Assembly (NCBI GenBank): GCA_902497145.1
Contig: CABVDR010000048.1
Coordinates: 1 to 19,993, forward strand
Direction: 5' to 3'
From: an uncultured Oscillospiraceae bacterium
Lineage (GTDB): Bacteria; Bacillota; Clostridia; Oscillospirales; Oscillospiraceae
DNA: 19,993 nucleotides
Shown here: positions 1 through 7,068 of the stretch, one piece after another
Numbering within the stretch: the stretch's first letter is position 1
How the letters are laid out: each line of letters begins with the position of its first letter
Program-made: the position numbers and the translations under genes
The notes under the pieces: model-generated
Seen by the model: the letters and a program-made list of their open reading frames with translations, nothing else
What the model was told of the DNA's origin: nothing
The model's database searches: none

Positions 1-157
1 CGCAGATGGCGGGGGTGTCGTCCTTGGTGGAGCCGTCGTCCACCAGGATGATCTCAATGTCGTCGCCCCCCTGGAGCAGAGTCTCCACGCAGTGCTCCAT
101 ATAGGCGGCGGAGTTATAGCAGGGGACGGCAAAGGTAATCAGCTTATCCTTATCCAT
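1..157 (-). CDS. Family 2 glycosyltransferase, N-terminal fragment (cut by window edge)
   Basis: Only the first 52 codons are in the window; the gene continues past base 1. The ATG at 157 follows an AGGAGA ribosome binding site. The protein opens with a short charged stretch, then the strand ITFAVPCYNS (about residues 7-16), and later IEIILVDDGSTKD (about 35-47). Those are the nucleotide-sugar binding core of GT-A fold, family 2 enzymes: the first beta strand and the VDDGS segment holding the UDP-contacting aspartates. Such enzymes transfer a sugar from a nucleotide donor to a glycan or lipid acceptor, usually at the inner membrane face. It lies 46 bp downstream of glf on the same strand, so a role in a galactofuranose-containing surface glycan is plausible but inferred. 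The acceptor and exact sugar cannot be told from this fragment. Confidence 0.88.
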   Translation of the reverse strand, partial: MDKDKLITFAVPCYNSAAYMEHCVETLLQGGDDIEIILVDDGSTKDDTPAIC

Positions 158-203
158 ATGTAATTTCTCCTCTCGTGGCAGCGGTCTCCCGCTCCCCCGG
201 GCG

Positions 204-1376
204 TCACTTCAGCAGCTGACCGGCCAGGTCCAGCGCCCGGCCGGCAATGGCGTCCATGTTGTAGTACTTGTACTCGGCCAGGCGGCCCAGCAGATGGAGG
301 TTGGGGAACTTGTCCGCCAGGGCCTTGTACTGGCTGTACTTGGCGTTGTTGTCCGGATTGATAATGGCGTAGTAGGGAATCTCCCCGGGGGCGCCGGTGT
401 AGGCCCGGGAGTACTCCTTCACGATGGTAGTCTTTCCGGGCACCTCCTGTCCGGTGAGGTGCTTAAACTCGGTGATGCGGGTGTAGTCCTGATCCACTGT
501 GTAGTTCACCGTGCCGTAGCCCTGGAAGTCGTCCTGCTGGAGGGTTTCGAACCGGAAGTCCAGAGTGCGGTAGGGCAGGGGACCGAACCGGAAGCCGAAG
601 AGCTCGTCGGCCTGGCCGGTGTAAATCACCGGGCCGTGGAACTCTTCCCCATCCACCTTCAACTTGTCCCCGCTCACATTCAGCCGCTTCAGGGCGTCGC
701 AGCCCAGCTCCACGGTGATGTTTGGGTGGTCCAGAATCCGCTCAAACATGGGGGTGTAGCCCTCTTCCGGCATGCCCTGGTAGGCATCCTGGAAGTAGCG
801 GTCGTCCCGGGAGAGGAACACGGGCACCCGGGCGGTGGTGTTGGGGTCGATCTCCTCGGGGGTCTGTCCCCACTGCTTCATAGTGTAGTGGACAAACACG
901 TGCTCGTAGACATAGTCGGCCAGGGCGGAGATCTCCGGGTCCTCATTCTGCCGCAGGGCCAGGATGGTCACCTTCTTCTCCGCGCCGTACTCCGCCACCA
1001 GCTTGTCCCCCAGCCGCTTGCCCTCCACGAGGCCGAAGGCGGTCTCCAGGGAGGTGAGGTTGAAGGGGACGGGGTAGGTCATGCGGCCGCCGGCGTTGTC
1101 GGGGATGTTGGCAATGACCCGGTGCTGGTAGTCCCGCCACTGGGTAAAGCGGGACAGCCAGTCGTAGACCAGCCTGTCGTTGGTGTGGAAGATATGGGGG
1201 CCGTACTGATGGATCAGCACACCGTGGTCATCCAGGCAGTCGTAGGCGTTGCCGCCGATGTGGCTGCGGCGCTCCAGCACCAGCACCCGCTTTCCGCCCT
1301 GTTCCGCCAACCGCCGGGCGCACACCGCCCCGGCATAACCTGCGCCGACTACCAGCGCGTCAAAGGTACGCTCCAA
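204..1376 (-). CDS. glf: UDP-galactopyranose mutase
   Basis: A 390-residue FAD-dependent mutase that interconverts UDP-galactopyranose and UDP-galactofuranose, supplying Galf for surface polysaccharides in the cytoplasm. Visible marks are the N-terminal dinucleotide-binding loop GAGYAG (residues 11-16), an acidic strand end LVLERR (32-37), the family motif SHIGGNAYD (38-46), QYGPHIFHT (57-65) and TYPVPFN around residue 100. The C-terminus has the expected LLGRLAEYKYYNMD segment, with the FAD and substrate-contacting residues close to the end. The length matches the bacterial family (about 370-390). The ATG start at 1376 sits a few codons before the first beta strand, as usual. It precedes the glycosyltransferase at 1-157 by 46 bp, which suggests an operon. 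A promoter-like sequence with an extended -10 lies at 1437-1466. The assignment is secure; only the final glycan is unknown. Confidence 0.96.
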   Translation of the reverse strand: MERTFDALVVGAGYAGAVCARRLAEQGGKRVLVLERRSHIGGNAYDCLDDHGVLIHQYGPHIFHTNDRLVYDWLSRFTQWRDYQHRVIANIPDNAGGRMTYPVPFNLTSLETAFGLVEGKRLGDKLVAEYGAEKKVTILALRQNEDPEISALADYVYEHVFVHYTMKQWGQTPEEIDPNTTARVPVFLSRDDRYFQDAYQGMPEEGYTPMFERILDHPNITVELGCDALKRLNVSGDKLKVDGEEFHGPVIYTGQADELFGFRFGPLPYRTLDFRFETLQQDDFQGYGTVNYTVDQDYTRITEFKHLTGQEVPGKTTIVKEYSRAYTGAPGEIPYYAIINPDNNAKYSQYKALADKFPNLHLLGRLAEYKYYNMDAIAGRALDLAGQLLK

Positions 1377-1436
1377 CTTAAATCCCGCCTTTTCATTGTC
1401 TTGACATCAGACAGGGAAGCCTGTCCAGATAGAATC

Positions 1437-1466
1437 AGTATACCATAGTTTCCCGGACAAGAGCAA
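1437..1466 (-). promoter_or_regulatory. Predicted sigma-A promoter of glf
   Basis: Reading the minus strand there is TTGCTC (1466-1461), an 18-bp spacer and TATACT (1442-1437) preceded by TGG, an extended -10. The start of glf is about 60 bp downstream. A perfect 6-bp inverted repeat, GACAGG / CCTGTC (1410-1425), lies in the predicted leader and could be a small hairpin or an operator. The 134-bp gap between glf and the rubrerythrin gene contains nothing else I can support. Confidence 0.55.
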
Positions 1467-1510
1467 CGAAAAAAGTATAAAGGATCCCTTAAGGTGTGGT
1501 TAGATACTGG

Positions 1511-2092
1511 TTAAAACCAGTCCGCCTCGTCCAGAGCCAGAAATTGACTCTGCGGCCCCAGGCACAGGGGACAGCGCTCCGGCGCCCCCTCCTCATACTG
1601 GGTGTGGCCGCAGACGGTGCACCGCCACAGGCAGGGGAGAGGCCGGGTAAACAGCTCCCCCTCCTCCAGCCGCCCGGCCCACCGGGCAAACCGGTCCCCG
1701 TGGGTCTCGTCCACCTGGGCCACCCGCTCAAACAGCTCTGCCGCCGCTTCCGCTCCGTCCTCCCGGGCCTGCTGGGCAAAGGTGCGCCACTCGTCGGCCT
1801 CCCGGTCCTCCTCCTGCTTGGCCCGGCGCAGCCAGCGCAGGGTGTCCTCCTCCATCTCCAGGGGACAGGCCCCCTCGGCCCGCACGTCCTCACCCCCCAG
1901 CTCCTGGCTGAGCCGGGCAAACTGCCGCCCGTGGACCCGCTCCTGCTCCGCCGTGCGCACAAACAACAGCTCGGCCACCGCCAGGCCCTCCCGGTGGGCC
2001 GACCCCGCCGCCAGCATATACCGGCTGCGGGCCAGATTCTTTTCCGCCAATCCCCGGGCCAGATTTTCCAGGGTACGGTTGGGTCGCTGCAT
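1511..2092 (-). CDS. rbr: Rubrerythrin (diiron peroxidase with C-terminal rubredoxin domain)
   Basis: A 193-residue protein with the rubrerythrin layout: a four-helix ferritin-like domain (about 10-145) followed by a rubredoxin-like FeS4 knuckle. The zinc/iron cysteines are C158-x2-C161 (WRCTVCGH) and C174-x2-C177 (ERCPLC). Candidate diiron ligands are E17 in the first helix, E51 and H54 (ERVH) in the second, E95/E98 (EDRE) in the third, and H131 in the fourth. In the fourth helix the usual ExxH is DETH, so the position three before the histidine is Asp128, not Glu. Rubrerythrins reduce hydrogen peroxide in the cytoplasm of anaerobes. AAAGGAGG lies 8 bp before the ATG at 2092. The gene is single and divergent from pncB. 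The family is clear; the exact electron donor is not visible. Confidence 0.9.
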   Translation of the reverse strand: MQRPNRTLENLARGLAEKNLARSRYMLAAGSAHREGLAVAELLFVRTAEQERVHGRQFARLSQELGGEDVRAEGACPLEMEEDTLRWLRRAKQEEDREADEWRTFAQQAREDGAEAAAELFERVAQVDETHGDRFARWAGRLEEGELFTRPLPCLWRCTVCGHTQYEEGAPERCPLCLGPQSQFLALDEADWF

Positions 2093-2215
2093 AAAAAAGG
2101 CCTCCTTTTGCCCCTAAAATTCCCTTTTAGTATCCCCAGTCGATGAAAACGGCATACCTCGCCGGATGCCTCCCCCTGTTTTTAACAATTTTTTTACCAA
2201 AGTAAAGGCTTGTCC

Positions 2216-2244
2216 TTGCCTTTCCTGGGGGGAGCGAGTATAAT
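2216..2244 (+). promoter_or_regulatory. Predicted sigma-A promoter of pncB
   Basis: TTGCCT (2216-2221), a 17-bp spacer and a perfect TATAAT (2239-2244) form a strong promoter. Transcription would start near 2251, which rules out the TTG at 2210 as the translation start of pncB. Immediately after the expected start lies an inverted repeat, GGGGTG (2256-2261) / CACCCC (2268-2273), in the leader. It could be a repressor operator or a short hairpin. Confidence 0.72.
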
Positions 2245-2296
2245 AAAGGCAATTCGGGGTGTCTTGTCACCCCCCACAGAGGAGGCATCCCCAGTC

Positions 2297-3748
2297 ATGA
2301 AAGCAAAAACAAATCTGACCATGCTCTGCGATTTTTATGAGCTGACCATGGGCAACGGCTATTTTCAGACCGGACTGGCCGACCGGATCTGTTACTTTGA
2401 TGTGTTTTACCGCTCCGTCCCCGACAAGGGCGGCTTTGCCATTGCGGCGGGCCTGGCCCAGGTGGTGGAGTATATCCAGAACCTGTGCTTTGACGAGGAG
2501 GACATTGCCTACCTCCAGTCCAAGGGCTGCTTTGCCCCGGAGTTTTTAGACTACCTGCGCACCTTCCGCTTTACCGGCGACATCTGGGCCGTCCCGGAGG
2601 GCACCCCCATCTTCCCCGGCGAGCCCATCCTCACCGTCCGGGCTCCCGCCATCCAGGCCCAGTTTATTGAGACCTTCGTGCTTTTGTGCCTCAATCACCA
2701 GTGCCTCATCGCCACCAAGTCCAACCGCATCGTCCGGGCCGCCGAGGGCCGCCCGGTGGCGGAATTTGGCTCCCGCCGGGCTCACGGCCCCGACGGCGCC
2801 CTGCTGGGCGCCCGGGCCAGCTATATTGCCGGCTGCTCCGCCACCGCCTGCACCATGGCCGACCAGCACTACGGCTCCCCCGCCACCGGCACCATGGCCC
2901 ACTCCTGGGTGCAGATGTTCCCCGACGAGTACACCGCCTTCAAGACCTACTGCCAGCTCTACCCTAACAACGCCATCCTGCTGGTGGACACCTATAACGT
3001 ACTGAAATCCGGCGTGCCCAACGCCATCCGGGCCTTTAAAGAGGTGCTGGCGCCTATGGGCATCACCAAGTGCGGCATCCGCCTGGACTCCGGCGACCTC
3101 ACCTACCTGTCCCGGAAGGCCCGGGAGATGCTGGACGAGGCGGGGCTCACCGACTGCAAGATCTTCGCCTCCAACGCCCTGGACGAGTATATCATCCGGG
3201 ACCTGGTGCGCCAGGGGGCCCGCATCGACTCCTTCGGCGTGGGCGAGCGGCTCATCACCTCCCGCTCCGAGCCCGTCTTTGGCGGGGTCTACAAGCTGGT
3301 GGCCATTGAGGATGAGAACGGCAATATCGTCCCCAAGATCAAAATCAGCGAGAACGCCGCCAAGATCACCACTCCCCACTTCAAGAAGATCTACCGCATC
3401 TTCTCCAAGGACACGGGCAAGGCGGAGGCCGATCTCATCTGCCTGCACGACGAGGAGTTTGACTTCACCCAGCCTCTGGAGCTCTTTGACCCCGACGCCA
3501 CCTGGAAGCGCAAGACCTACACCGGCTACGAGGTGCGGGAGCTGATGGTGCCCATCTTTCAGAACGGCGAACTGGTCTACCAGGTGCCCGATCTCCAGAC
3601 CAGCCGGGCCTACTGCCAGCGGCAGGTGGACTCCCTGTGGGACGAGGTCAAGCGTTTTGAGAACCCCCACAATTACTATGTGGACCTGAGCCAGAAGCTG
3701 TGGGACATCAAGCAGAACCTCCTCAACAGCCACGACGCGCTTTCTTGA
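2297..3748 (+). CDS. pncB: Nicotinate phosphoribosyltransferase
   Basis: A 483-residue cytosolic enzyme that makes nicotinate mononucleotide from nicotinate and PRPP with ATP, the first step of the Preiss-Handler NAD salvage route. Family marks in order: MLCDFYELTMGNGYF at the N-terminus, the substrate-loop segment SRRAHGPDGA, GTMAHSWVQMF with the phosphorylatable histidine region, LLVDTYNVLKSG, and GIRLDSGDL in the phosphate-binding core. The ATG at 2297 is preferred because GAGGAGG lies about 10 bp upstream and because the longer TTG frame (2210) begins before the promoter -10. The stop is unusual: TGA (3746-3748) is inside the first hairpin of a dispersed repeat, so the last residues (DALS) are written by repeat sequence. 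The gene is monocistronic and appears to end at the repeat's third hairpin. Confidence 0.97.
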   Translation: MKAKTNLTMLCDFYELTMGNGYFQTGLADRICYFDVFYRSVPDKGGFAIAAGLAQVVEYIQNLCFDEEDIAYLQSKGCFAPEFLDYLRTFRFTGDIWAVPEGTPIFPGEPILTVRAPAIQAQFIETFVLLCLNHQCLIATKSNRIVRAAEGRPVAEFGSRRAHGPDGALLGARASYIAGCSATACTMADQHYGSPATGTMAHSWVQMFPDEYTAFKTYCQLYPNNAILLVDTYNVLKSGVPNAIRAFKEVLAPMGITKCGIRLDSGDLTYLSRKAREMLDEAGLTDCKIFASNALDEYIIRDLVRQGARIDSFGVGERLITSRSEPVFGGVYKLVAIEDENGNIVPKIKISENAAKITTPHFKKIYRIFSKDTGKAEADLICLHDEEFDFTQPLELFDPDATWKRKTYTGYEVRELMVPIFQNGELVYQVPDLQTSRAYCQRQVDSLWDEVKRFENPHNYYVDLSQKLWDIKQNLLNSHDALS

Positions 3749-3844
3749 AAGAAAGCTTGGCAAAGAACTTTCTGCGAAACTTCGTTTCGCCTCTGGCCCC
3801 GTGAGTGAATTTTTTGTGGGAGTGACGTTTTTCGTCGCTCCCAC
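3739..3844 (+). repeat. Three-hairpin 3'-end repeat, copy R1
   Basis: First of five related copies. Hairpin 1 is GCTTTCTT / AAGAAAGC with a GA loop (3739-3756) and contains the pncB stop codon. A linker (TTGGCAAAGAACTTTCT) leads to hairpin 2, GCGAAAC / GTTTCGC with loop TTC (3774-3790). After about 25 nt comes hairpin 3, GTGGGAGTGACG / CGTCGCTCCCAC (3816-3844). The other copies are at 6614-6725, 9384-9533, 18084-18161 and 18939-18995. Confidence 0.88.
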
Positions 3845-3850
3845 TTTCTT
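3816..3850 (+). terminator. Predicted intrinsic terminator of pncB (repeat hairpin 3)
   Basis: A 12-bp stem with one G-T pair, loop TTTTT, followed by ACTTTCTTG. The T-tract is interrupted here but is a clean run of six in the equivalent hairpins at 6697 and 9412, so a terminator role is supported by comparison of copies. Confidence 0.55.
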
Positions 3851-3890
3851 GCAGATCTCGCTCTGTGGGGCGGGCAGCCACGACATAGGA

Positions 3891-4195
3891 CCAGCTTACA
3901 CAGTTCTGCCCAAGCAGGCGGTGTGCGTACAGCGCGGACACCACCAAATTTTGCACACCCAGGGCCCAGTGGCCCGGCGGCAAAAAGGGCAAGCCACTCA
4001 GATTTTGCCCGCCGGATGAGATTGCCAGGAAATCAGGAAGGCATCCTCCGTAAATGGGGGTCCGGGGCGGCGACGCCTATGAACACCCGCCTGCGGCGAG
4101 GTGTTCATCGAAGGAGCCCCCCGGCGATTCTTTGGTTCCTTTCTGATCGCTCAGAAAGGAACATCGCCTTCTCCCGCCCCGCAGGGCGGAACCCT
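3891..4195 (+). repeat. Large structured intergenic repeat, copy L1
   Basis: About 300 bp with no credible gene, clearly similar to 7069-7348 (same strand) and to the reverse complement of 6738-7020. Shared landmarks in order are AGGCGGTGT, CCACCAAATTTTG, GGGCCCAGTGGCCCGGCGGC, CCACTCAG, TTTTGCCCGCCGGA and CCGTAAATGGGGGTCCGGGG, then three hairpins: TGAACACC / GGTGTTCA (4080-4107), GTTCCTTTCTGA / TCAGAAAGGAAC (4135-4162) and CCGCCC / GGGCGG (4174-4189). Arm sequences differ between copies while pairing is kept. With R1 it fills the 508-bp gap after pncB; I see no gene in that gap. Confidence 0.85.
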
Positions 4196-4203
4196 CCACT
4201 ATC

Positions 4204-4235
4204 AAAAAAACAGGCCGTCCCTGCCGGGACGGCCT
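4204..4235 (-). terminator. Intrinsic terminator of the 4257-5990 gene, possibly bidirectional
   Basis: A perfect 10-bp stem AGGCCGTCCC / GGGACGGCCT (4212-4235) with a four-base loop. On the minus strand it is followed by G and a run of seven T, a canonical terminator 21 bp after the stop of the membrane protein gene. On the plus strand the following TCTTTGATTT is a weaker tract. Confidence 0.85.
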
Positions 4236-4256
4236 TCTTTGATTTGAGATTTTAAG

Positions 4257-5990
4257 TTATGCCGCCGGCTGGGCGGTATTTTCGCCCGGATCGGCTTGAT
4301 TGGAGGCTGCCCGGCCATCAATGGTCAGGGAGTAGCCGTCCAGGATGGAACCGCCCTCCTCGGTAGCGGCGTGCTCAATGGTCACCTTGTCGCCCACATT
4401 GAGGATCACGGCCAACTCATTCTTGGCCGCCGACAGGGAGTAGAAGACCTCCTCACCGTCCAGGCGGACGAAGTAGTAGGTGTTGCCTTCCAGCACCGCG
4501 GAGCGGATCTCGGCCACAGTACCCTGGGCCGTGGTCTGAGGTACCTCGTCTGGCTGGGTAATGCCCTTGTCTGAGAGCTGTCGCACGTAGCTCTGCTCAC
4601 ACTGGGACACGGTGGTACCAGTGGCCACGATCTGATACTGGGCCACGTTGACCATGGCGTACATTTTTACCAGGTTGCTCTGGTCCTTCAAGGGGATAAA
4701 GTAGGTGGGCTCCCCGGCGATGTTGAGGAGCAAGGGGAAGGTGGCGGTGTAGCCCAGATCCTGCACCACGCCCTGAGCCGACGACATGGCGGCGTACTCG
4801 GTAGCGCCGGGGGCGTCATAGAACTTAGTCTCCTTGGTGCGCTGATTGCTCAGCAGGAAGCCCAGGTTGGACTGGTCGGCGTTGGCGGAGGTGACGCCGG
4901 TGTACACATACACATCGTCGTTGAGGGCGATATAGTTGTACCCCTCGGTGGTCACCGTCACATCCCGCTGGCCCAGCACGGAGTTGATGAAGCCGTTAAT
5001 CAGGGTGCCGTGATAGTCGTACTGCTGCATAATAAGCTGGGGGGTGTACACGTTATCCACCCAGCTGGGCACGTCGGCAATGTCGTAGTAGGTGCTCTCG
5101 CCGGTGATGGCGTTACACAGCACCGCGCCCTTGATGTCGGTGCCGCCGAACAGGCCGATGGTCTTTACCACCCGGGGGGCGATCCACCAGGGCTGACCCT
5201 CCTCGTCGATCTCAAACTTAGGGGTATCAAACAGATACGTGGGGTACTGGAAGCGCAGGTGGCGCACAATGTTGCGGTTGAGGGGCTCGGAGAAGGAATA
5301 TTTCATGCCCTCCTGGAGCCGCACCACGCTGGCCTCCTGGGTCACCATGTCCACTACCACGTAGGCGGGCAGGCCCTCGCTTCGGTTGGTAAACCATTTG
5401 ATGAGGTCGGCGTAGGCGATGGGGGAGACCCGTACGGGACGGCCCTGGTAGTTGATCTGCACCGACTGCTTGGAGGGGTACTCAAACTGGCTGACCATAT
5501 CGCTGAGGGTCCCCATCTGCCGGTCGCCCAGGTACTCGGCGCTGTCCCGGTCCAGGGTGGGGATCTTGTCAAAGGAGATCTGGCTGATGTCCTCGGCAAA
5601 GGTGCCGGTTTCCACGGTGAGCAGATCCCGGTAGGCTCCGGCCCGGAAAATGGGCAGGGAGATGATCTGGCCCACCAGGGCCACCACGATGAGCAGAACC
5701 ATAAAGATGCCCACGGGCAGGCACTGCTGCTTAATAAAGCGGAAATAGTCCCCCACCCGGGCCTTGCCCGTCTTCTTGCCGTCCCGGAAGCCGGAGGTCA
5801 CCAGGGCGCACAGCACATAGATGAGGCACAGCACAAAGATGAAGCTGTAAAACTCTGGGGACTGGAGATTGATGGCAGGCAGGGCCAGATAGAAATAAAT
5901 GAACCCCAATACTGCCGTCACCAACAGATTGATTAGGATCTTGCCCGGCTTGCTCAGGGTCTTCCGGGGCTTGTTTCCTTCGTTGTTCAA
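4257..5990 (-). CDS. Uncharacterised membrane-anchored protein with large C-terminal domain
   Basis: I do not recognise this 577-residue protein. After a basic N-terminus (NEGNKPRKTLSKPGK) there are three hydrophobic helices, near residues 18-40, 47-70 and 92-118. About 450 residues of soluble, beta-rich sequence follow, containing repeated short strands and phrases such as YNYIALNDDVYVYTG and PTYFIPLKDQSNLVKMYAMV. The last 90 residues (GTVAEIRSAVLEGNTYYFVR onward) could be a small beta-barrel. The positive-inside rule would place the large domain outside the cell, which is inference. The start is TTG at 5990: AGAGGAG lies 6 bp upstream, and the only strong promoter (6036-6064) lies inside the longer ATG frame beginning at 6140, so that ATG cannot be used. 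The gene stands alone, divergent from the CBS-domain gene, and ends at a strong terminator. Confidence 0.85.
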   Translation of the reverse strand: MNNEGNKPRKTLSKPGKILINLLVTAVLGFIYFYLALPAINLQSPEFYSFIFVLCLIYVLCALVTSGFRDGKKTGKARVGDYFRFIKQQCLPVGIFMVLLIVVALVGQIISLPIFRAGAYRDLLTVETGTFAEDISQISFDKIPTLDRDSAEYLGDRQMGTLSDMVSQFEYPSKQSVQINYQGRPVRVSPIAYADLIKWFTNRSEGLPAYVVVDMVTQEASVVRLQEGMKYSFSEPLNRNIVRHLRFQYPTYLFDTPKFEIDEEGQPWWIAPRVVKTIGLFGGTDIKGAVLCNAITGESTYYDIADVPSWVDNVYTPQLIMQQYDYHGTLINGFINSVLGQRDVTVTTEGYNYIALNDDVYVYTGVTSANADQSNLGFLLSNQRTKETKFYDAPGATEYAAMSSAQGVVQDLGYTATFPLLLNIAGEPTYFIPLKDQSNLVKMYAMVNVAQYQIVATGTTVSQCEQSYVRQLSDKGITQPDEVPQTTAQGTVAEIRSAVLEGNTYYFVRLDGEEVFYSLSAAKNELAVILNVGDKVTIEHAATEEGGSILDGYSLTIDGRAASNQADPGENTAQPAA

Positions 5991-6035
5991 AATGTTCTCC
6001 TCTCTGCGGAAAAGATACCGCTTGGAAATGATGCA

Positions 6036-6064
6036 AGTATACCTGTTTTTCCGGGAGAATGCAA
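6036..6064 (-). promoter_or_regulatory. Predicted sigma-A promoter of the membrane protein gene
   Basis: On the minus strand TTGCAT (6064-6059), a spacer of exactly 17 bp and TATACT (6041-6036). Transcription would begin near 6029, about 40 bp before the TTG start at 5990. This decides the start choice for that gene. I found no convincing promoter for the divergent CBS gene in the same 194-bp gap. Confidence 0.7.
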
Positions 6065-6184
6065 CGGGATTTTGACGCTCTTGCCAATTCTTAATCCAAT
6101 TTAAAGAATCGCTGGTATGACAGGAAACACGAAAGGGCATACTGACAGAAACGGGACGCCCTGCGTCCGGAAAGGATGATCCCT

Positions 6185-6613
6185 GTGCAAGTGAAGGATC
6201 TGATGAATCCCAGCGTGGTCACCATTGAGCCTACCTCCTCCGCCGCCCTGGCCGCCCGGCTGCTCAGCCGCCACAATGTGGGGGTGCTGCCGGTGTGCGG
6301 GGAGGACCGGAAGCTGAGAGGGGTGGTCACCGACCGGGACATTGTGCTGCGGTGCGTGGCCGCTGAGGAGGACCCCGCCCAGACCCTGGTGCGTGAAATC
6401 ATGACCCGGGGCTGCGCCACGGTGTCGCCCCAGGACGACTGCCGGGCCGCCACCCAGCTCATGGCCCGCCAGCAGGTGCGCCGCCTGCCGGTGGTGGAGG
6501 GAGGAAAACTGGTGGGCATCGTCTCCCTGGCCGACCTGGCCCGCAGTCAGCGCTTTGACATGGAGGCCGCCCAGGCCTTGGGGGAGATCTCCGAGAATAT
6601 CGTCCGCCGCTAA
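6185..6613 (+). CDS. CBS-domain pair protein
   Basis: A 142-residue protein made of almost nothing but two CBS repeats: VKDLMNPSVVTIEPTSS to VTDRDIVLRCV (about residues 3-60) and VREIMTRGCATVSPQDD to LVGIVSLADLARS (about 69-125). CBS pairs bind adenosine nucleotides and act as energy or redox sensors; stand-alone pairs of this size are common cytoplasmic proteins in Clostridia and their partner is generally unknown. I place the start at GTG 6185, because the AAAGG ribosome binding site ends right against the ATG at 6176, leaving no spacing for that codon, while it sits 9 bp before the GTG. An ATG start at 6176 would add three residues. The TAA stop is followed without a gap by repeat R2. Confidence 0.87.
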   Translation: MQVKDLMNPSVVTIEPTSSAALAARLLSRHNVGVLPVCGEDRKLRGVVTDRDIVLRCVAAEEDPAQTLVREIMTRGCATVSPQDDCRAATQLMARQQVRRLPVVEGGKLVGIVSLADLARSQRFDMEAAQALGEISENIVRR

Positions 6614-6725
6614 CCTACTTTTCTTGAAAGAAAAGTAGGCAAAAGAACTTTGTGGGAAGCTCCGCTTCCCTTCTGCGCTCGTTCTGAGATACTTTTGTGG
6701 GAGTGACACACTGCGTCGCTCCCAC
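6614..6725 (+). repeat. Three-hairpin 3'-end repeat, copy R2
   Basis: It begins at the base after the TAA of the CBS gene. Hairpin 1 is CCTACTTTTCTT / AAGAAAAGTAGG with a GA loop (6614-6639), hairpin 2 is GGGAAGC / GCTTCCC with loop TCC (6654-6670), and hairpin 3 is GTGGGAGTGAC / GTCGCTCCCAC (6697-6725). Compared with R1, both arms of hairpins 1 and 2 have changed together, and the linker GCAAAAGAACTTT is conserved. Confidence 0.88.
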
Positions 6726-6732
6726 CTTTTTT
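6697..6732 (+). terminator. Predicted intrinsic terminator of the CBS gene (repeat hairpin 3)
   Basis: An 11-bp GC-rich stem, 84 bp after the stop codon, is followed by CTTTTTTAA, a run of six T. This is the clearest terminator form among the three hairpin-3 copies. Confidence 0.75.
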
Positions 6733-6737
6733 AATCC

Positions 6738-7020
6738 TTTCGCCCTGCGGGGCGGGAAAAAACGGATGTTACTTTGCCCGCGGCGGCAAAGTAACCAAAA
6801 CGCCGCCGGGGAACGGCTCCGATGAGCGCCTTCGCGCAGCGGGCGCTCATAGTCACCCTTCCCCCGGTCCCCCGTTTACGAGAGCCGGCCCCTTTGGATG
6901 GGCTATCAGTTCCGGCGGGCAAGACCTGAGTGGCTGTTTTCTTCATTTTCCGGCCCACTGGGGCCTGTTTCCATTAAAATCTGTAAGCGAGTAGTTCTAT
7001 CTTACACCGCCTGGTACCTG
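6738..7020 (-). repeat. Large structured intergenic repeat, copy L2 (inverted)
   Basis: Reverse-complement relative of L1 and L3. On the plus strand it runs from the CGCCC / GGGCG hairpin (6741-6754) through GTTACTTTGCC / GGCAAAGTAAC (6768-6795), ATGAGCGCC / GGCGCTCAT (6822-6850), CCGGTCCCCCGTTTACG, TTCCGGCGGGCAAGACCTGA, GTGGCT, CCGGCCCACTGGGGCC, and ACACCGCCT near 7003-7012. It is more diverged than L1 and L3 are from each other. It contains no credible gene. Confidence 0.78.
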
Positions 7021-7068
7021 CCTACTTGTTCGGTGCGGCGGTTGTTGGAGCGTTGCCCCAACTACTGC

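Noticed and set aside
1401..1435. Plus-strand promoter from a perfect TTGACA at 1401
   Set aside because: The nearest -10-like sequence (TAGAAT, 1430) is 23 bp away, too far, and there is no plus-strand gene downstream.
294..1448. A 384-codon open frame on the plus strand over glf
   Set aside because: It is antisense to a clear UDP-galactopyranose mutase, low in complexity (Val/Gly/Leu-rich), and has no domain. Long antisense frames are expected in this GC-rich coding sequence.
1480..1524. Terminator after the rubrerythrin gene (CTGGTT/AACCAG at the stop, AAGG/CCTT before a T-run)
   Set aside because: The stems are only 4-6 bp and the T-run is separated from the first, so support is too weak for a call.
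2546..3886. A 446-codon minus-strand frame over pncB
   Set aside because: It mirrors pncB codons and has no motif. Only the plus strand has a promoter and ribosome binding site.
3801..4255. Short open frames (72 and 110 codons) in the gap after pncB
   Set aside because: They lie across hairpins of the R1 and L1 repeats, and the corresponding frames are not conserved between repeat copies.
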